Below, in pieces: positions 1 to 5,281 of a stretch of 5,281 bases of DNA. The stretch covers positions 1-5,281 of the forward strand of contig JAISFB010000162.1 in NCBI GenBank assembly GCA_031263805.1. Direction: 5' to 3'. The notes beneath the pieces were generated by a model. The model was not told the origin of the DNA. It saw only the letters and a program-made list of their open reading frames with translations, and did not search any database. Source of the DNA: Oscillospiraceae bacterium (GTDB lineage: Bacteria > Bacillota > Clostridia > Oscillospirales > Oscillospiraceae). Each line of letters begins with the position of its first letter. Position 1 is the first letter of the stretch. Position numbers and translations under genes: made by a program.

Positions 1-653
1 CGAGGCGCGAAGGCTTCGCCGGCGAAGGCGGGAAAGCTTCATATGATGAATACGGCGGCGCGCGGCAGACTGAAATGGCGTCCTTCACGCGCGCGCCCGG
101 ATACCGCGTCGTCGGCGAGGCGCTGGGCACGTACATAATCGTCGAGATCGGCGGAGCGCTTTGGCTCATCGACAAGCACGCGGCGCACGAGCGCGTGCAT
201 TTTGACCGCTTGCGCGAGGAGGGCTACCGCCCGATGATGCAATCGCTCATAGAGCCCGTCGTCATAAGCCCCGGCGACGCCGAAGCGGAGCTTCTTTTAG
301 ACAACGCGGAAATGCTCGAGGCGCTGGGCTTTTCGGCGGAGCCGTTCGGCGGCGGGCGCGTCGCCGTCCGTCGCATACCTACGGATATCGACCTCGGCGA
401 CGTCGAGGGCGCGCTGTCGGAGATATGCGAGGAGCTCTCGCGCGGGGGAGATACGAGCCGCCGGCGCGACGCGATACTCGCGTCCGTGGCCTGCAAGGCG
501 GCGATAAAGGCGGGGCGGGACTCCGGAGAGCGGGAGCTCTATGAGCTCGCCGGGCGCGTCGTCTCCGGAGAGGTGCGCCACTGCCCGCACGGGCGCCCCG
601 TGGCGACCGAGCTGACGAAGGCGTTCATCGACAGAAGCTTCAAGAGGACATAG
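1..653 (+). CDS. mutL: DNA mismatch repair protein MutL, C-terminal part (5' end outside window)
   Basis: This is the C-terminal dimerisation and endonuclease domain of MutL, which nicks DNA during mismatch repair after MutS recognition. The reading frame is open from base 3, so the gene enters from the left; the internal ATG at 75 is not the start. About 25 residues of Gly/Ala-rich linker precede the domain. Visible motifs are DKHAAHER (171-194), the DQHA(X)2E metal site of endonuclease-type MutL; ACK (489-497); CPHGRP (582-599), with the Cys and His of the zinc site; and a terminal FKR (FxR motif). QSLIEP (240-257) fits the QxxLxP-like beta-clamp binding motif known in Bacillus MutL. The second acid of the first motif is Asp (FD) instead of the usual Glu. 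All core metal ligands are present, so the nuclease should be active. The N-terminal GHKL ATPase is not in the window. miaA follows after 29 bases. Confidence 0.97.
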   Translation, partial: RREGFAGEGGKASYDEYGGARQTEMASFTRAPGYRVVGEALGTYIIVEIGGALWLIDKHAAHERVHFDRLREEGYRPMMQSLIEPVVISPGDAEAELLLDNAEMLEALGFSAEPFGGGRVAVRRIPTDIDLGDVEGALSEICEELSRGGDTSRRRDAILASVACKAAIKAGRDSGERELYELAGRVVSGEVRHCPHGRPVATELTKAFIDRSFKRT

Positions 654-656
654 GCG

Positions 657-676
657 GGTGAGGTACAAGTGAGGTG
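657..676 (+). promoter_or_regulatory. Two GTGAGGT ribosome binding sites upstream of miaA
   Basis: The sequence GTGAGGT occurs twice, 11 bases apart, between mutL and miaA. The upstream copy (658-664) would serve a GTG at 674. The downstream copy (GAGGTG, 671-676) sits 6 bases before the ATG at 683. The second pairing has better spacing and a better start codon, so ATG 683 is the preferred miaA start. The upstream copy may serve the alternative GTG start or help hold ribosomes finishing mutL. Confidence 0.6.
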
Positions 677-682
677 TATAAA

Positions 683-1624
683 ATGCTGAAAAGAGTAATT
701 GTTTTGACGGGCCCTACGGCGACGGGGAAAACCGCGCTCGGCGTCCTGCTCGCGCGGGAGTGCGGCGCCGAGATAATCTCGGCGGATTCCATGCAGATAT
801 ACAGGCATATGGACGTCGGCACGGCCAAGCCGACGCGCGAGGAAATGGGCGGCGTCGCCCACCATATGCTCGACGTCGCGTCGCCGTTGGAGGCCTACTC
901 CGTCGCGCGGTATTCCGTCGAAGCGGCAAAGGCGGCGGACGATATCATATCGCGGGGACGGCTGCCGATGATCGTCGGCGGCTCCGGGCTTTTCATAGAC
1001 TCGCTTATCGCCGGACAAGAATTCGCGCCGGAGGATACGACCGGGCTCCGCGCTGAAATATCGGAGGAATACGACAGGCTCGGCGGCGAAAAAATGCTTG
1101 AAAAGCTCGCGGAGTTCGACCCCGAGAGCGCCGGGAGGCTGTCCGCGCGCGATAAAAAACGCGTCGTCCGAGCGTATGAGGTCTACCGTCTGACCGGCGA
1201 GACGATATCCGGGCACGATACGGACTCCAAAAGCGCGCCGCCCCGCTACGAGGCGCTCTACATCGAGCTCGGTTTTTCGGACAGAAACGCGCTTTACGCG
1301 AGGATAGACGGCCGCGTGGACGAAATGATAAAACGCGGCTTTCAGGAGGAGGCGCGGGCGCTTATGGATATGGGCCTCACAAAATGGCACAATGCGGCGC
1401 AGGCGATAGGCTACCGCGAGATGCTTGAGGCCGAGCTCGGCGAAATAACGCCGGAGCAGGCCCGCGAAACGACGAAAAGACGCAGCCGGCAATACGCCAA
1501 ACGGCAACTCACCTGGCTCCGCCGCCGCCGTGACGCGCTGCGGATAAGCTGGGACGCCGCGCCCGATTACTCCGAGGGGGTACACGTTTCGACAGAATAT
1601 ATGCGCCGCGCGGGATATATTTAG
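683..1624 (+). CDS. miaA: tRNA dimethylallyltransferase MiaA
   Basis: MiaA transfers a dimethylallyl group from DMAPP to the N6 of A37 in tRNAs reading UNN codons. This gives i6A, which stabilises codon-anticodon pairing and is the substrate of MiaB. The protein is 313 residues from ATG 683, normal for the family. Visible motifs are a P-loop GPTATGKT (residues 10-17), DSMQIY (35-40) with the catalytic Asp35, GTAKP (46-50), HHMLDV (60-65), GGSGLF (99-104), the DKKRVVRA segment, QAIGYRE, and the C-terminal RQYAKRQLTWLRR, which contacts tRNA and substrate. GGSGLF has Ser where the catalytic Thr of GGT is usual, a conservative change. An upstream GTG at 674 would add three residues. The gene follows mutL by 29 bases and precedes hfq, a conserved arrangement. 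Ile is encoded by ATA in 11 of 18 cases despite the high GC content. Confidence 0.98.
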   Translation: MLKRVIVLTGPTATGKTALGVLLARECGAEIISADSMQIYRHMDVGTAKPTREEMGGVAHHMLDVASPLEAYSVARYSVEAAKAADDIISRGRLPMIVGGSGLFIDSLIAGQEFAPEDTTGLRAEISEEYDRLGGEKMLEKLAEFDPESAGRLSARDKKRVVRAYEVYRLTGETISGHDTDSKSAPPRYEALYIELGFSDRNALYARIDGRVDEMIKRGFQEEARALMDMGLTKWHNAAQAIGYREMLEAELGEITPEQARETTKRRSRQYAKRQLTWLRRRRDALRISWDAAPDYSEGVHVSTEYMRRAGYI

Positions 1625-1626
1625 CG

Positions 1627-1672
1627 CGCGCAGCAAAAAAACGCGCAGCAAAAAAACACGCGCAGCAAAAAA
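1627..1672 (+). repeat. Three-copy tandem repeat CGCGCAGC plus A-run between miaA and hfq
   Basis: CGCGCAGC occurs three times (1627-1634, 1642-1649, 1659-1666), each followed by a run of 7, 7 and 6 A. The period is 15 and then 17 bases, because an extra CA sits before the third copy. It fills most of the 75-base miaA-hfq gap and does not encode part of either gene. The copies probably arose by replication slippage. A role as an A-rich leader for hfq, or as a site bound by Hfq itself (its distal face prefers A-rich RNA), is only a possibility. Confidence 0.85.
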
Positions 1673-1687
1673 CATATGAAAAAGAAA

Positions 1688-1692
1688 GAGGT
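1688..1692 (+). promoter_or_regulatory. Ribosome binding site fixing the hfq start
   Basis: GAGGT lies 7 bases before the ATG at 1700. The alternative in-frame ATG at 1676 is preceded only by the A-run and has no purine-rich GAGG element. The site therefore supports the 1700 start, which also places the conserved Sm core near the N terminus as in other Hfq proteins. Confidence 0.8.
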
Positions 1693-1699
1693 AATCACA

Positions 1700-2020
1700 A
1701 TGCCGAACACAAGGACACACAATCTACAGGACGTATTTCTCAACTCAGCAAGGACCTCGCGCCAGCTCGTGACGGTTTTTCTCGTCAACGGCTTCCAGCT
1801 CCGCGGTACGGTGACGGGCTTTGACAATTTCACCGTCGTGCTCGACTCCGAGGGAAAACAGCAGCTCATTTACAAGCACGCGATCTCGACGATCATCCCG
1901 GCGCGCCCGATAAGCCTCGCCGAGCTCTATCCCGAGGGCGCGGGCGAAAACGCCCAAGAAATCGGCGGCGGCGCGCAGTACGCCCCGACAGATCACGACT
2001 GCGAGAGCGACCCGCAATGA
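1700..2020 (+). CDS. hfq: RNA chaperone Hfq with extended acidic tail
   Basis: Hfq is a hexameric Sm-like RNA chaperone that binds small RNAs and A-rich or U-rich mRNA segments. The protein is 106 residues from ATG 1700. The Sm core spans about 8-72: NLQD with the proximal-face Gln10 and Asp11, the Sm1 segment [34 protein letters not shown] with the Sm2 YKHAIS signature (58-63), then IIPARP. The core is very close to Bacillus-type Hfq. The rim segment reads RTSR (18-21), so it keeps two of the arginine-patch positions known from E. coli (RRER). Residues 73-106 form a Gly/Ala-rich, probably disordered tail ending in an acidic segment (DHDCESDPQ). Gram-positive Hfq proteins commonly stop soon after the core, so this tail is unusual. 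The stop codon overlaps the next start (ATGA). Confidence 0.97.
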   Translation: MPNTRTHNLQDVFLNSARTSRQLVTVFLVNGFQLRGTVTGFDNFTVVLDSEGKQQLIYKHAISTIIPARPISLAELYPEGAGENAQEIGGGAQYAPTDHDCESDPQ

Positions 2021-3276
2021 CAAAAAAAACGCGGCAGCCCGCCCCGAAGGCCGCGCGTCCGTCTCCTCGGCGGACGCGCGCGCCCCGGGCGCGGGGGGAT
2101 TCGTTTATCAGACTGATAGCGGGTCTGTTTTGCGCCGCGTTTATTTTGTACTGCGGACTTAACGTCTATCACTCGCTTGAAAACCCGTTTCGCACGGAGC
2201 CGGCGGCGCCGGTCACGGTTTCCGATACGGCGGCGGCGCCCGGCTTCGTCGTCCGCGAGGAGGAGGTGATCCCGGGCGCCTCGGGCGGTACGATCCCGCG
2301 GCTCGGTGACGGCGAGAAGGCCTCGCGCGGACAACTCGTGGCCGACGCCTACGGCGCGGGCGCGAATTTTGAGTCCGCCGCGCGGCTCGGGGAACTGCGC
2401 TCTCGGATAAAACGGCTTGGCGAGGCGGCGGCGGCGACGCCTGAGGCGCGCGCGCGGGAGTCCGAGACCGCTGTGACGGAGCTTGCCTATCTGATTTCAA
2501 AGCGCGAGCTTGCGGCGGCGAGGGAAAAAGCCGTCGTGGCAGAAAGCCTGATAATGGGCGCGCAGGACTCTATCTCCGCGGCGGCGGAGCTGGCCGCGCT
2601 CGAAGCCGAGCTGAACGCGCTTGAAGCCGCGCTTTCCGGCGGAGCTCCGATTTACGCGCCCAAAGCGGGCTTGTACGCCCAAAGCGCGGACGGATTCGAG
2701 AACGTCGCTCCGGACAGGCTTTCGGGTCTTGCGCCCGACGCGTTAGAAGCTCTTTTCGCGTTCCCCTCGGGCGAGCCGGGGGCGGGGAGGCTCATAACCG
2801 GAACGCGCTGGTATCTCGCGCTGATCGTCGATTCGGAATCGGCCTCGGCGCTGTTAGAGCTCGACTCCGTGACCGTGAGGCTGACGAAGCCTATCCGCGC
2901 GGAGTTTTCTATGCGCGTAGAAAACGTCGGGAAAAACGACGGGGCGCGGCGCGTCGTCACGCTTTCGTGCGCTTACGGTATGGCCGATATCCTGAACCTT
3001 CGCGCGGCGGAGGCCGAGATAGTCTACAGGGAGACGTCGGGACTGCGCGTACCGAGGGAAGCCCTGCGGCTCGAGCCCGAGTCCGCCGAGTCCGAAGCTC
3101 TTGAAACCTTCGTATACATCGCGGAGGGGCACCGGGCAAAGCGCGTCCGGACCGATATACTCCGCGAATCCGGAGGTATGTACATAATCAAAGCCGAGGC
3201 GTCCGCGGGTCTGCGCGGCGGCTGCGAGGTTATCGTAAAGGCGAACGGCCTGTACGACGGCCAAGTGATCAGATGA
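2017..3276 (+). CDS. HlyD-like membrane-anchored adaptor protein
   Basis: The 419-residue protein resembles HlyD-family membrane fusion proteins, which act as extracytoplasmic adaptors of export systems. A basic, Pro/Arg-rich cytoplasmic N terminus (1-30) precedes one membrane helix (about 31-50), with the rest predicted outside. Two half-lipoyl-like segments (about 75-113, with [12 protein letters not shown], and 212-230, with IYAPKAGLY) flank an Ala/Glu/Leu-rich helical hairpin (about 120-208). Beta-barrel-like segments follow (about 262-345), then a membrane-proximal-type C-terminal segment (VPREAL through [10 protein letters not shown]). The start overlaps the hfq stop in ATGA with only a weak GAGAG upstream, so translation probably depends on hfq. 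No ABC or RND transporter or outer-membrane partner is nearby, so the substrate is unknown. The neighbouring ylmE-sepF-divIVA genes suggest a cell-envelope or division role, which is inference. The adaptor fold is fairly sure; the function is not. Confidence 0.8.
   Translation: MTKKTRQPAPKAARPSPRRTRAPRARGDSFIRLIAGLFCAAFILYCGLNVYHSLENPFRTEPAAPVTVSDTAAAPGFVVREEEVIPGASGGTIPRLGDGEKASRGQLVADAYGAGANFESAARLGELRSRIKRLGEAAAATPEARARESETAVTELAYLISKRELAAAREKAVVAESLIMGAQDSISAAAELAALEAELNALEAALSGGAPIYAPKAGLYAQSADGFENVAPDRLSGLAPDALEALFAFPSGEPGAGRLITGTRWYLALIVDSESASALLELDSVTVRLTKPIRAEFSMRVENVGKNDGARRVVTLSCAYGMADILNLRAAEAEIVYRETSGLRVPREALRLEPESAESEALETFVYIAEGHRAKRVRTDILRESGGMYIIKAEASAGLRGGCEVIVKANGLYDGQVIR
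2052..2080 (+). other. Strong GC hairpin inside the 5' end of the hlyD-like gene
   Basis: CGCGCGTCCG (2052-2061) and CGGACGCGCG (2071-2080) are a perfect 10-base inverted repeat. A T-G and a C-G pair can extend the stem to 12, leaving the loop TCCTC. It begins 35 bases after the start codon, within codons for the basic N terminus. No T-run follows, so it is not an intrinsic terminator. In mRNA it could slow ribosomes or protect an RNA end between hfq and the downstream gene. A chance product of GC-rich Arg/Pro codons is also possible. Confidence 0.6.
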
Positions 3277-3312
3277 TAAATTGATAAGATAAAATGGGGC
3301 GGTGAGAGCTGT

Positions 3313-4011
3313 ATGAATACGATCTCGGAAAACGTAATGATTGTACGCGAGATGATCGCCGGCGCCGCGCGCGCCTCCGGGCGCGCGCCGGAGGATATAA
3401 CGCTCGTAGCGGCGGCGAAGCAGAACCCGGCGGAGCGCGTGCGCGAGGCGATAGCGGCGGGAGTGGACGCCGTGGGCGAAAACCGCGCGCAGGAGATGAC
3501 GGAAAAGCTGCGCGCCGGCGCTTATGACGGCGCGCCCCTGCATTTTATCGGGCGGCTGCAAACGAACAAGGTCCGCTACGTCGTCGGCGCGTGCGCGCTA
3601 ATCGAGTCCGCGGACAGCCTTAAATTGCTTGAGGAGATCGGAAAACGCGCCGTGAGCCTCGGTATAACGCAAGAAATTCTCCTCGAGGTGAATATCGGGC
3701 GCGAACCGGGGAAAAGCGGCGTTTTACCGGAAAATCTCGAAGAAACGCTTGAAAAAGCGGCGTCAACACGCGGTATTTTCACACGCGGACTGATGTCAGT
3801 TCCGCCCGTTTCAGCGCAAAATAATGGGAATTCTCGTTTTTTTGACGATATGATGAAGCTTTTTGTTGACATACAAGGAAAAAAATACGATAATGTAGAT
3901 ATGCGATTTTTATCGATGGGTATGAGCGACAGCTTCCGCGAGGCTATACTCTCGGGAGCGAATATGGTCCGCGTCGGCGGCGCCATATTCGGAGCGCGGA
4001 CATACGCTTAG
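3313..4011 (+). CDS. ylmE: YggS/YlmE family pyridoxal phosphate homeostasis protein
   Basis: This family binds pyridoxal 5'-phosphate (PLP) on a single-domain TIM barrel like that of alanine racemase. It has no known catalytic reaction and affects PLP and amino-acid balance. The protein is 232 residues, normal for the family. Visible are the PLP lysine in LVAAAKQNP (Lys36, the same number as in E. coli YggS), GENRAQEM (55-62), HFIGRLQTNK (77-86), NIGREPGKSG (127-136), GLMSVPP, the phosphate-binding SMGMSD (201-206), and RVGGAIFGAR (220-229). AAKQNP in place of the usual SKTxP and VGGAIFG in place of VGTAIFG are mild variants. ATG 3313 has GGTGAG 6 bases upstream. The gene sits directly before sepF, as ylmE does in Bacillus. 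A strongly AT-rich stretch in its 3' part holds a candidate promoter. Confidence 0.97.
   Translation: MNTISENVMIVREMIAGAARASGRAPEDITLVAAAKQNPAERVREAIAAGVDAVGENRAQEMTEKLRAGAYDGAPLHFIGRLQTNKVRYVVGACALIESADSLKLLEEIGKRAVSLGITQEILLEVNIGREPGKSGVLPENLEETLEKAASTRGIFTRGLMSVPPVSAQNNGNSRFFDDMMKLFVDIQGKKYDNVDMRFLSMGMSDSFREAILSGANMVRVGGAIFGARTYA
3367..3388 (+). other. GC hairpin with UCCG tetraloop in early ylmE
   Basis: GCGCGCGCC (3367-3375) and GGCGCGCGC (3380-3388) form a perfect 9-base all-GC stem closed by TCCG. In RNA the loop is C(UCCG)G, which fits the stable UNCG tetraloop pattern with its preferred C-G closing pair. It lies 54 bases after the start codon in the segment encoding AARASGRAP. No T-run follows, so it is not a terminator. 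A coding-driven origin cannot be excluded, since Ala/Arg-rich codons in GC-rich genomes readily make such stems. Confidence 0.55.
3866..3894 (+). promoter_or_regulatory. Internal sigma-A/sigma-70-type promoter within ylmE
   Basis: TTGACA (3866-3871), a 17-base spacer and GATAAT (3889-3894) match the housekeeping promoter consensus at 11 of 12 positions with ideal spacing. It lies in an AT-rich island; bases 3831-3900 hold about 20 G/C out of 70, in an otherwise clearly GC-rich window. Transcription would begin near 3901 and give a leader of about 155 bases before sepF. This would let sepF and divIVA be expressed apart from the upstream genes. The sequence is read directly; activity is inferred. 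Confidence 0.65.
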
Positions 4012-4055
4012 AAAAGCGGCCGATCCCCGTCAAAAATAACAGGAGGTTTTTCGCG

Positions 4056-4523
4056 ATGAGTTTTTTTTCCTCGGTAGTCAAATTTATGAGGCCGTACGGT
4101 GAGGACGACGATCTTCCAGACTACGCGCCGCCGCCGGAGCCGGAGATAACGGTACCCCCGCGCACGCCGGCGCAGGCGCGCACGTCTTACGGAGGCTTTG
4201 ACGAAAAGCGCGGCGGCAGCAGCAAGGTCATGAATATCCACGCCACGGCGCAGCTTCAGGTCGTGCTTGTCCAGCCGGAGAGCTTCGACAACGTGACGGA
4301 GATCGCCGAGCATCTCAGAGAGCGCCGCACGGTCGTGCTCAACCTCGAAAACACGGGGCGGGACGTTATGCGCCGGCTGCTGGACTTTCTGTCCGGCTTC
4401 GCCTTCGCGCAGGACGGCAACGTCAAAAAGGTCGCGGTCAGCACGTATATTATCACTCCGTACAACGTCAGCCTTATGGGCGACTTGATCGACGAGCTCG
4501 AAAATAACGGGCTGTATTTTTAA
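4056..4523 (+). CDS. sepF: Cell division protein SepF
   Basis: SepF is a membrane-associated protein that binds the C-terminal tail of FtsZ, tethers and bundles FtsZ filaments, and supports septum formation. The 155-residue protein has the family layout. A short amphipathic N-terminal helix (MSFFSSVVKFM, 1-11) serves as membrane anchor. An acidic, Pro-rich flexible linker (about 14-57) follows, then the globular SepF domain (about 60-150) with VVLVQPESFDNV, VVLNLENT, RRLLDFLSGFAFA and STYIITPYNVSLMG. The Gly of LSG, at the dimer interface in Bacillus SepF, is kept. ATG 4056 has a consensus AGGAGG (4041-4046) 9 bases upstream, the best ribosome site in the window. It lies 44 bases after ylmE and 45 before divIVA. 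A T8 run (4061-4068) covers codons 2-5. The internal promoter in ylmE probably contributes to its expression. Confidence 0.97.
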   Translation: MSFFSSVVKFMRPYGEDDDLPDYAPPPEPEITVPPRTPAQARTSYGGFDEKRGGSSKVMNIHATAQLQVVLVQPESFDNVTEIAEHLRERRTVVLNLENTGRDVMRRLLDFLSGFAFAQDGNVKKVAVSTYIITPYNVSLMGDLIDELENNGLYF

Positions 4524-4568
4524 GCGGTACTCAGTTTACAGACACATATAAGTGAGGGGATAACTTTA

Positions 4569-5281
4569 ATGCTTACACCTGCGGAAATCACCGGCAAAGA
4601 GTTCAAGCGCGCGCTGTTCTCCGGATACGAAATGGCCGGAGTGGACGACTTCCTCGAAGAGGTCCTCGCCGACTACACGGATCTCTACAAAGAAAACGGC
4701 ATTTTGAAAAACAAGCTCAAGGTCCTCGTCGAAAAAATAGAGGAATACCGCTCTACGGAGGACTCTATGCGTATGGCGCTGCTGACGGCGCAAAAAACAG
4801 GCGAGGAAATTGTCCTTGAAGCCCGGAAAAACGGCGAGGAAATATCCGAGCGTATGGAAAACGAGGCCGAAACCCGGCGGGCGGAGCTCGAAAACGAGAT
4901 CGCCGACGAGCGCGCGCGCCTCGACGCCGCCGCCCGCGAGACCGAGCGCTTCGTCGCCGCGACGAAGGAACTCATTACGGTGCATATGAGCTTTTTGTCC
5001 AAGCTCTCGTCGATAAAGCGCGAGCCGGCGCCGCCCGCGCCGGAGCCCACGCGCGAAGAGGAAATACGCGGCGCGGCGCGCGAGATAGATTCCGCCGTCG
5101 GCAAGCTCGTCAGCCCGGACGCCGGGCGTGAGGCGAAAGCCTCCCCCGAGACTGTCGGAAAAATTACGGATGAAGCTGCCGACGCTATTGCAAAAGAAAT
5201 CGCTTATGAGGACGAGTCGGAGCCGACAAAGCGCTATCCGCCGGCGGACGGCGCAGACTCCGACTCAGATGATGACACGTC
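4569..5281 (+). CDS. divIVA: DivIVA domain protein (3' end outside window)
   Basis: DivIVA-family proteins are coiled-coil scaffolds that bind curved membrane at poles and septa and recruit division or cell-wall proteins. The frame is open from ATG 4569 to the window edge, giving 237 residues so far without a stop. GAGGGG lies 9 bases upstream. The N terminus (about 1-65) carries the DivIVA lipid-binding domain: LTPAEITGKEFKRALFSGYEMAGVDDFLEEVL, a clostridial-type variant of the Bacillus FRGYDEDEVNEFLD core, followed by the first coiled coil. Residues about 66-150 form a long Glu/Arg/Ala-rich second coiled coil. Residues 151-237 are Pro-, Glu- and Asp-rich and look disordered, ending in an acidic stretch (SDSDDD). 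Bacillus DivIVA is about 164 residues, so this one is notably longer because of its tail. Its place behind sepF supports a septal or polar role. The exact partner is unknown. Confidence 0.93.
   Translation, partial: MLTPAEITGKEFKRALFSGYEMAGVDDFLEEVLADYTDLYKENGILKNKLKVLVEKIEEYRSTEDSMRMALLTAQKTGEEIVLEARKNGEEISERMENEAETRRAELENEIADERARLDAAARETERFVAATKELITVHMSFLSKLSSIKREPAPPAPEPTREEEIRGAAREIDSAVGKLVSPDAGREAKASPETVGKITDEAADAIAKEIAYEDESEPTKRYPPADGADSDSDDDT

Noticed and set aside
14..27. 14-base palindrome CTTCGCCGGCGAAG near the left edge
   Set aside because: It lies inside the MutL linker coding sequence, leaves only a 5-bp stem once a loop is allowed, and has no other regulatory context.
1603..1641. 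Possible terminator after miaA (GCGCG stem around 1608-1629 next to A-runs)
   Set aside because: On the + strand the stem is followed by A, not T. On the minus strand the T-runs come before the stem, and no minus-strand gene ends here.
1676..1699. Earlier hfq start at ATG 1676
   Set aside because: It lacks a ribosome binding site and would add a Lys-rich octapeptide that overlaps the real GAGGT site for ATG 1700.
539..1720. A 393-codon open frame on the minus strand opposite miaA
   Set aside because: It lies antisense to a complete miaA, has no recognisable domain, and its N terminus is just translated repeat. Long antisense frames are expected in GC-rich genes.
3274..3296. GATAA-rich stretch after the hlyD-like stop as a promoter for ylmE
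   Set aside because: No -35-like sequence lies at a suitable distance. The stretch holds tandem stop codons and a short spacer.
3837..3843. T7 run as an intrinsic terminator inside ylmE
   Set aside because: Only a weak GAATTC-type palindrome precedes it, and the reading frame continues through conserved YggS motifs.
4535..4564. TTTACA followed by GATAAC as a promoter for divIVA
   Set aside because: The -10 match is weak, the spacing is 18, and the transcript would begin at about the start codon, bypassing the good GAGGGG ribosome site.

Overview
The window is a densely packed piece of bacterial chromosome with seven genes, all on the + strand and separated by no more than about 75 bases. 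It suggests a GC-rich member of the Firmicutes, probably a clostridial lineage such as Oscillospirales. The evidence is a Gram-positive-type Hfq core, a SepF and DivIVA division cluster in the order of the Bacillus ylm region, a zinc-site (endonuclease-type) MutL, and strong GAGG/AGGAGG ribosome binding sites. The lineage is an inference from gene content and protein character. No rRNA or other phylogenetic marker is present.

Bases 1-2020 carry the conserved block mutL-miaA-hfq. It begins with the C-terminal part of the mismatch-repair endonuclease MutL, whose N-terminal ATPase lies outside the window. Next is the tRNA isopentenyltransferase MiaA. A short intergenic tandem repeat (CGCGCAGC plus an A-run, three copies) follows, then the RNA chaperone Hfq, which has an unusually long tail with an acidic tip for a Gram-positive-type protein. 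This order also occurs in many distant bacteria.

Bases 2017-3276 encode a single-pass membrane protein resembling HlyD-type (membrane fusion) adaptors. Its start codon overlaps the hfq stop codon, so the two are probably translationally coupled. No transporter partner is visible.

Bases 3313-5281 carry a cell-division block. It holds the YggS/YlmE pyridoxal-phosphate homeostasis protein, the FtsZ-tethering protein SepF, and a DivIVA-family coiled-coil protein cut by the right edge. Compared with Bacillus ylmE-sepF-ylmG-ylmH-divIVA, ylmG and ylmH are absent from between sepF and divIVA.

The genes look like one transcription unit, with no convincing terminator between them. The most interesting regulatory signal is a near-consensus housekeeping promoter (TTGACA, 17 bases, GATAAT) in an AT-rich island inside the 3' part of ylmE, well placed to transcribe sepF and divIVA separately. 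There are also strong GC hairpins just inside the hlyD-like gene and ylmE. I found no mobile element, CRISPR array, RNA gene or clearly new system. The main open question is the hfq-coupled HlyD-like protein bridging the two blocks.
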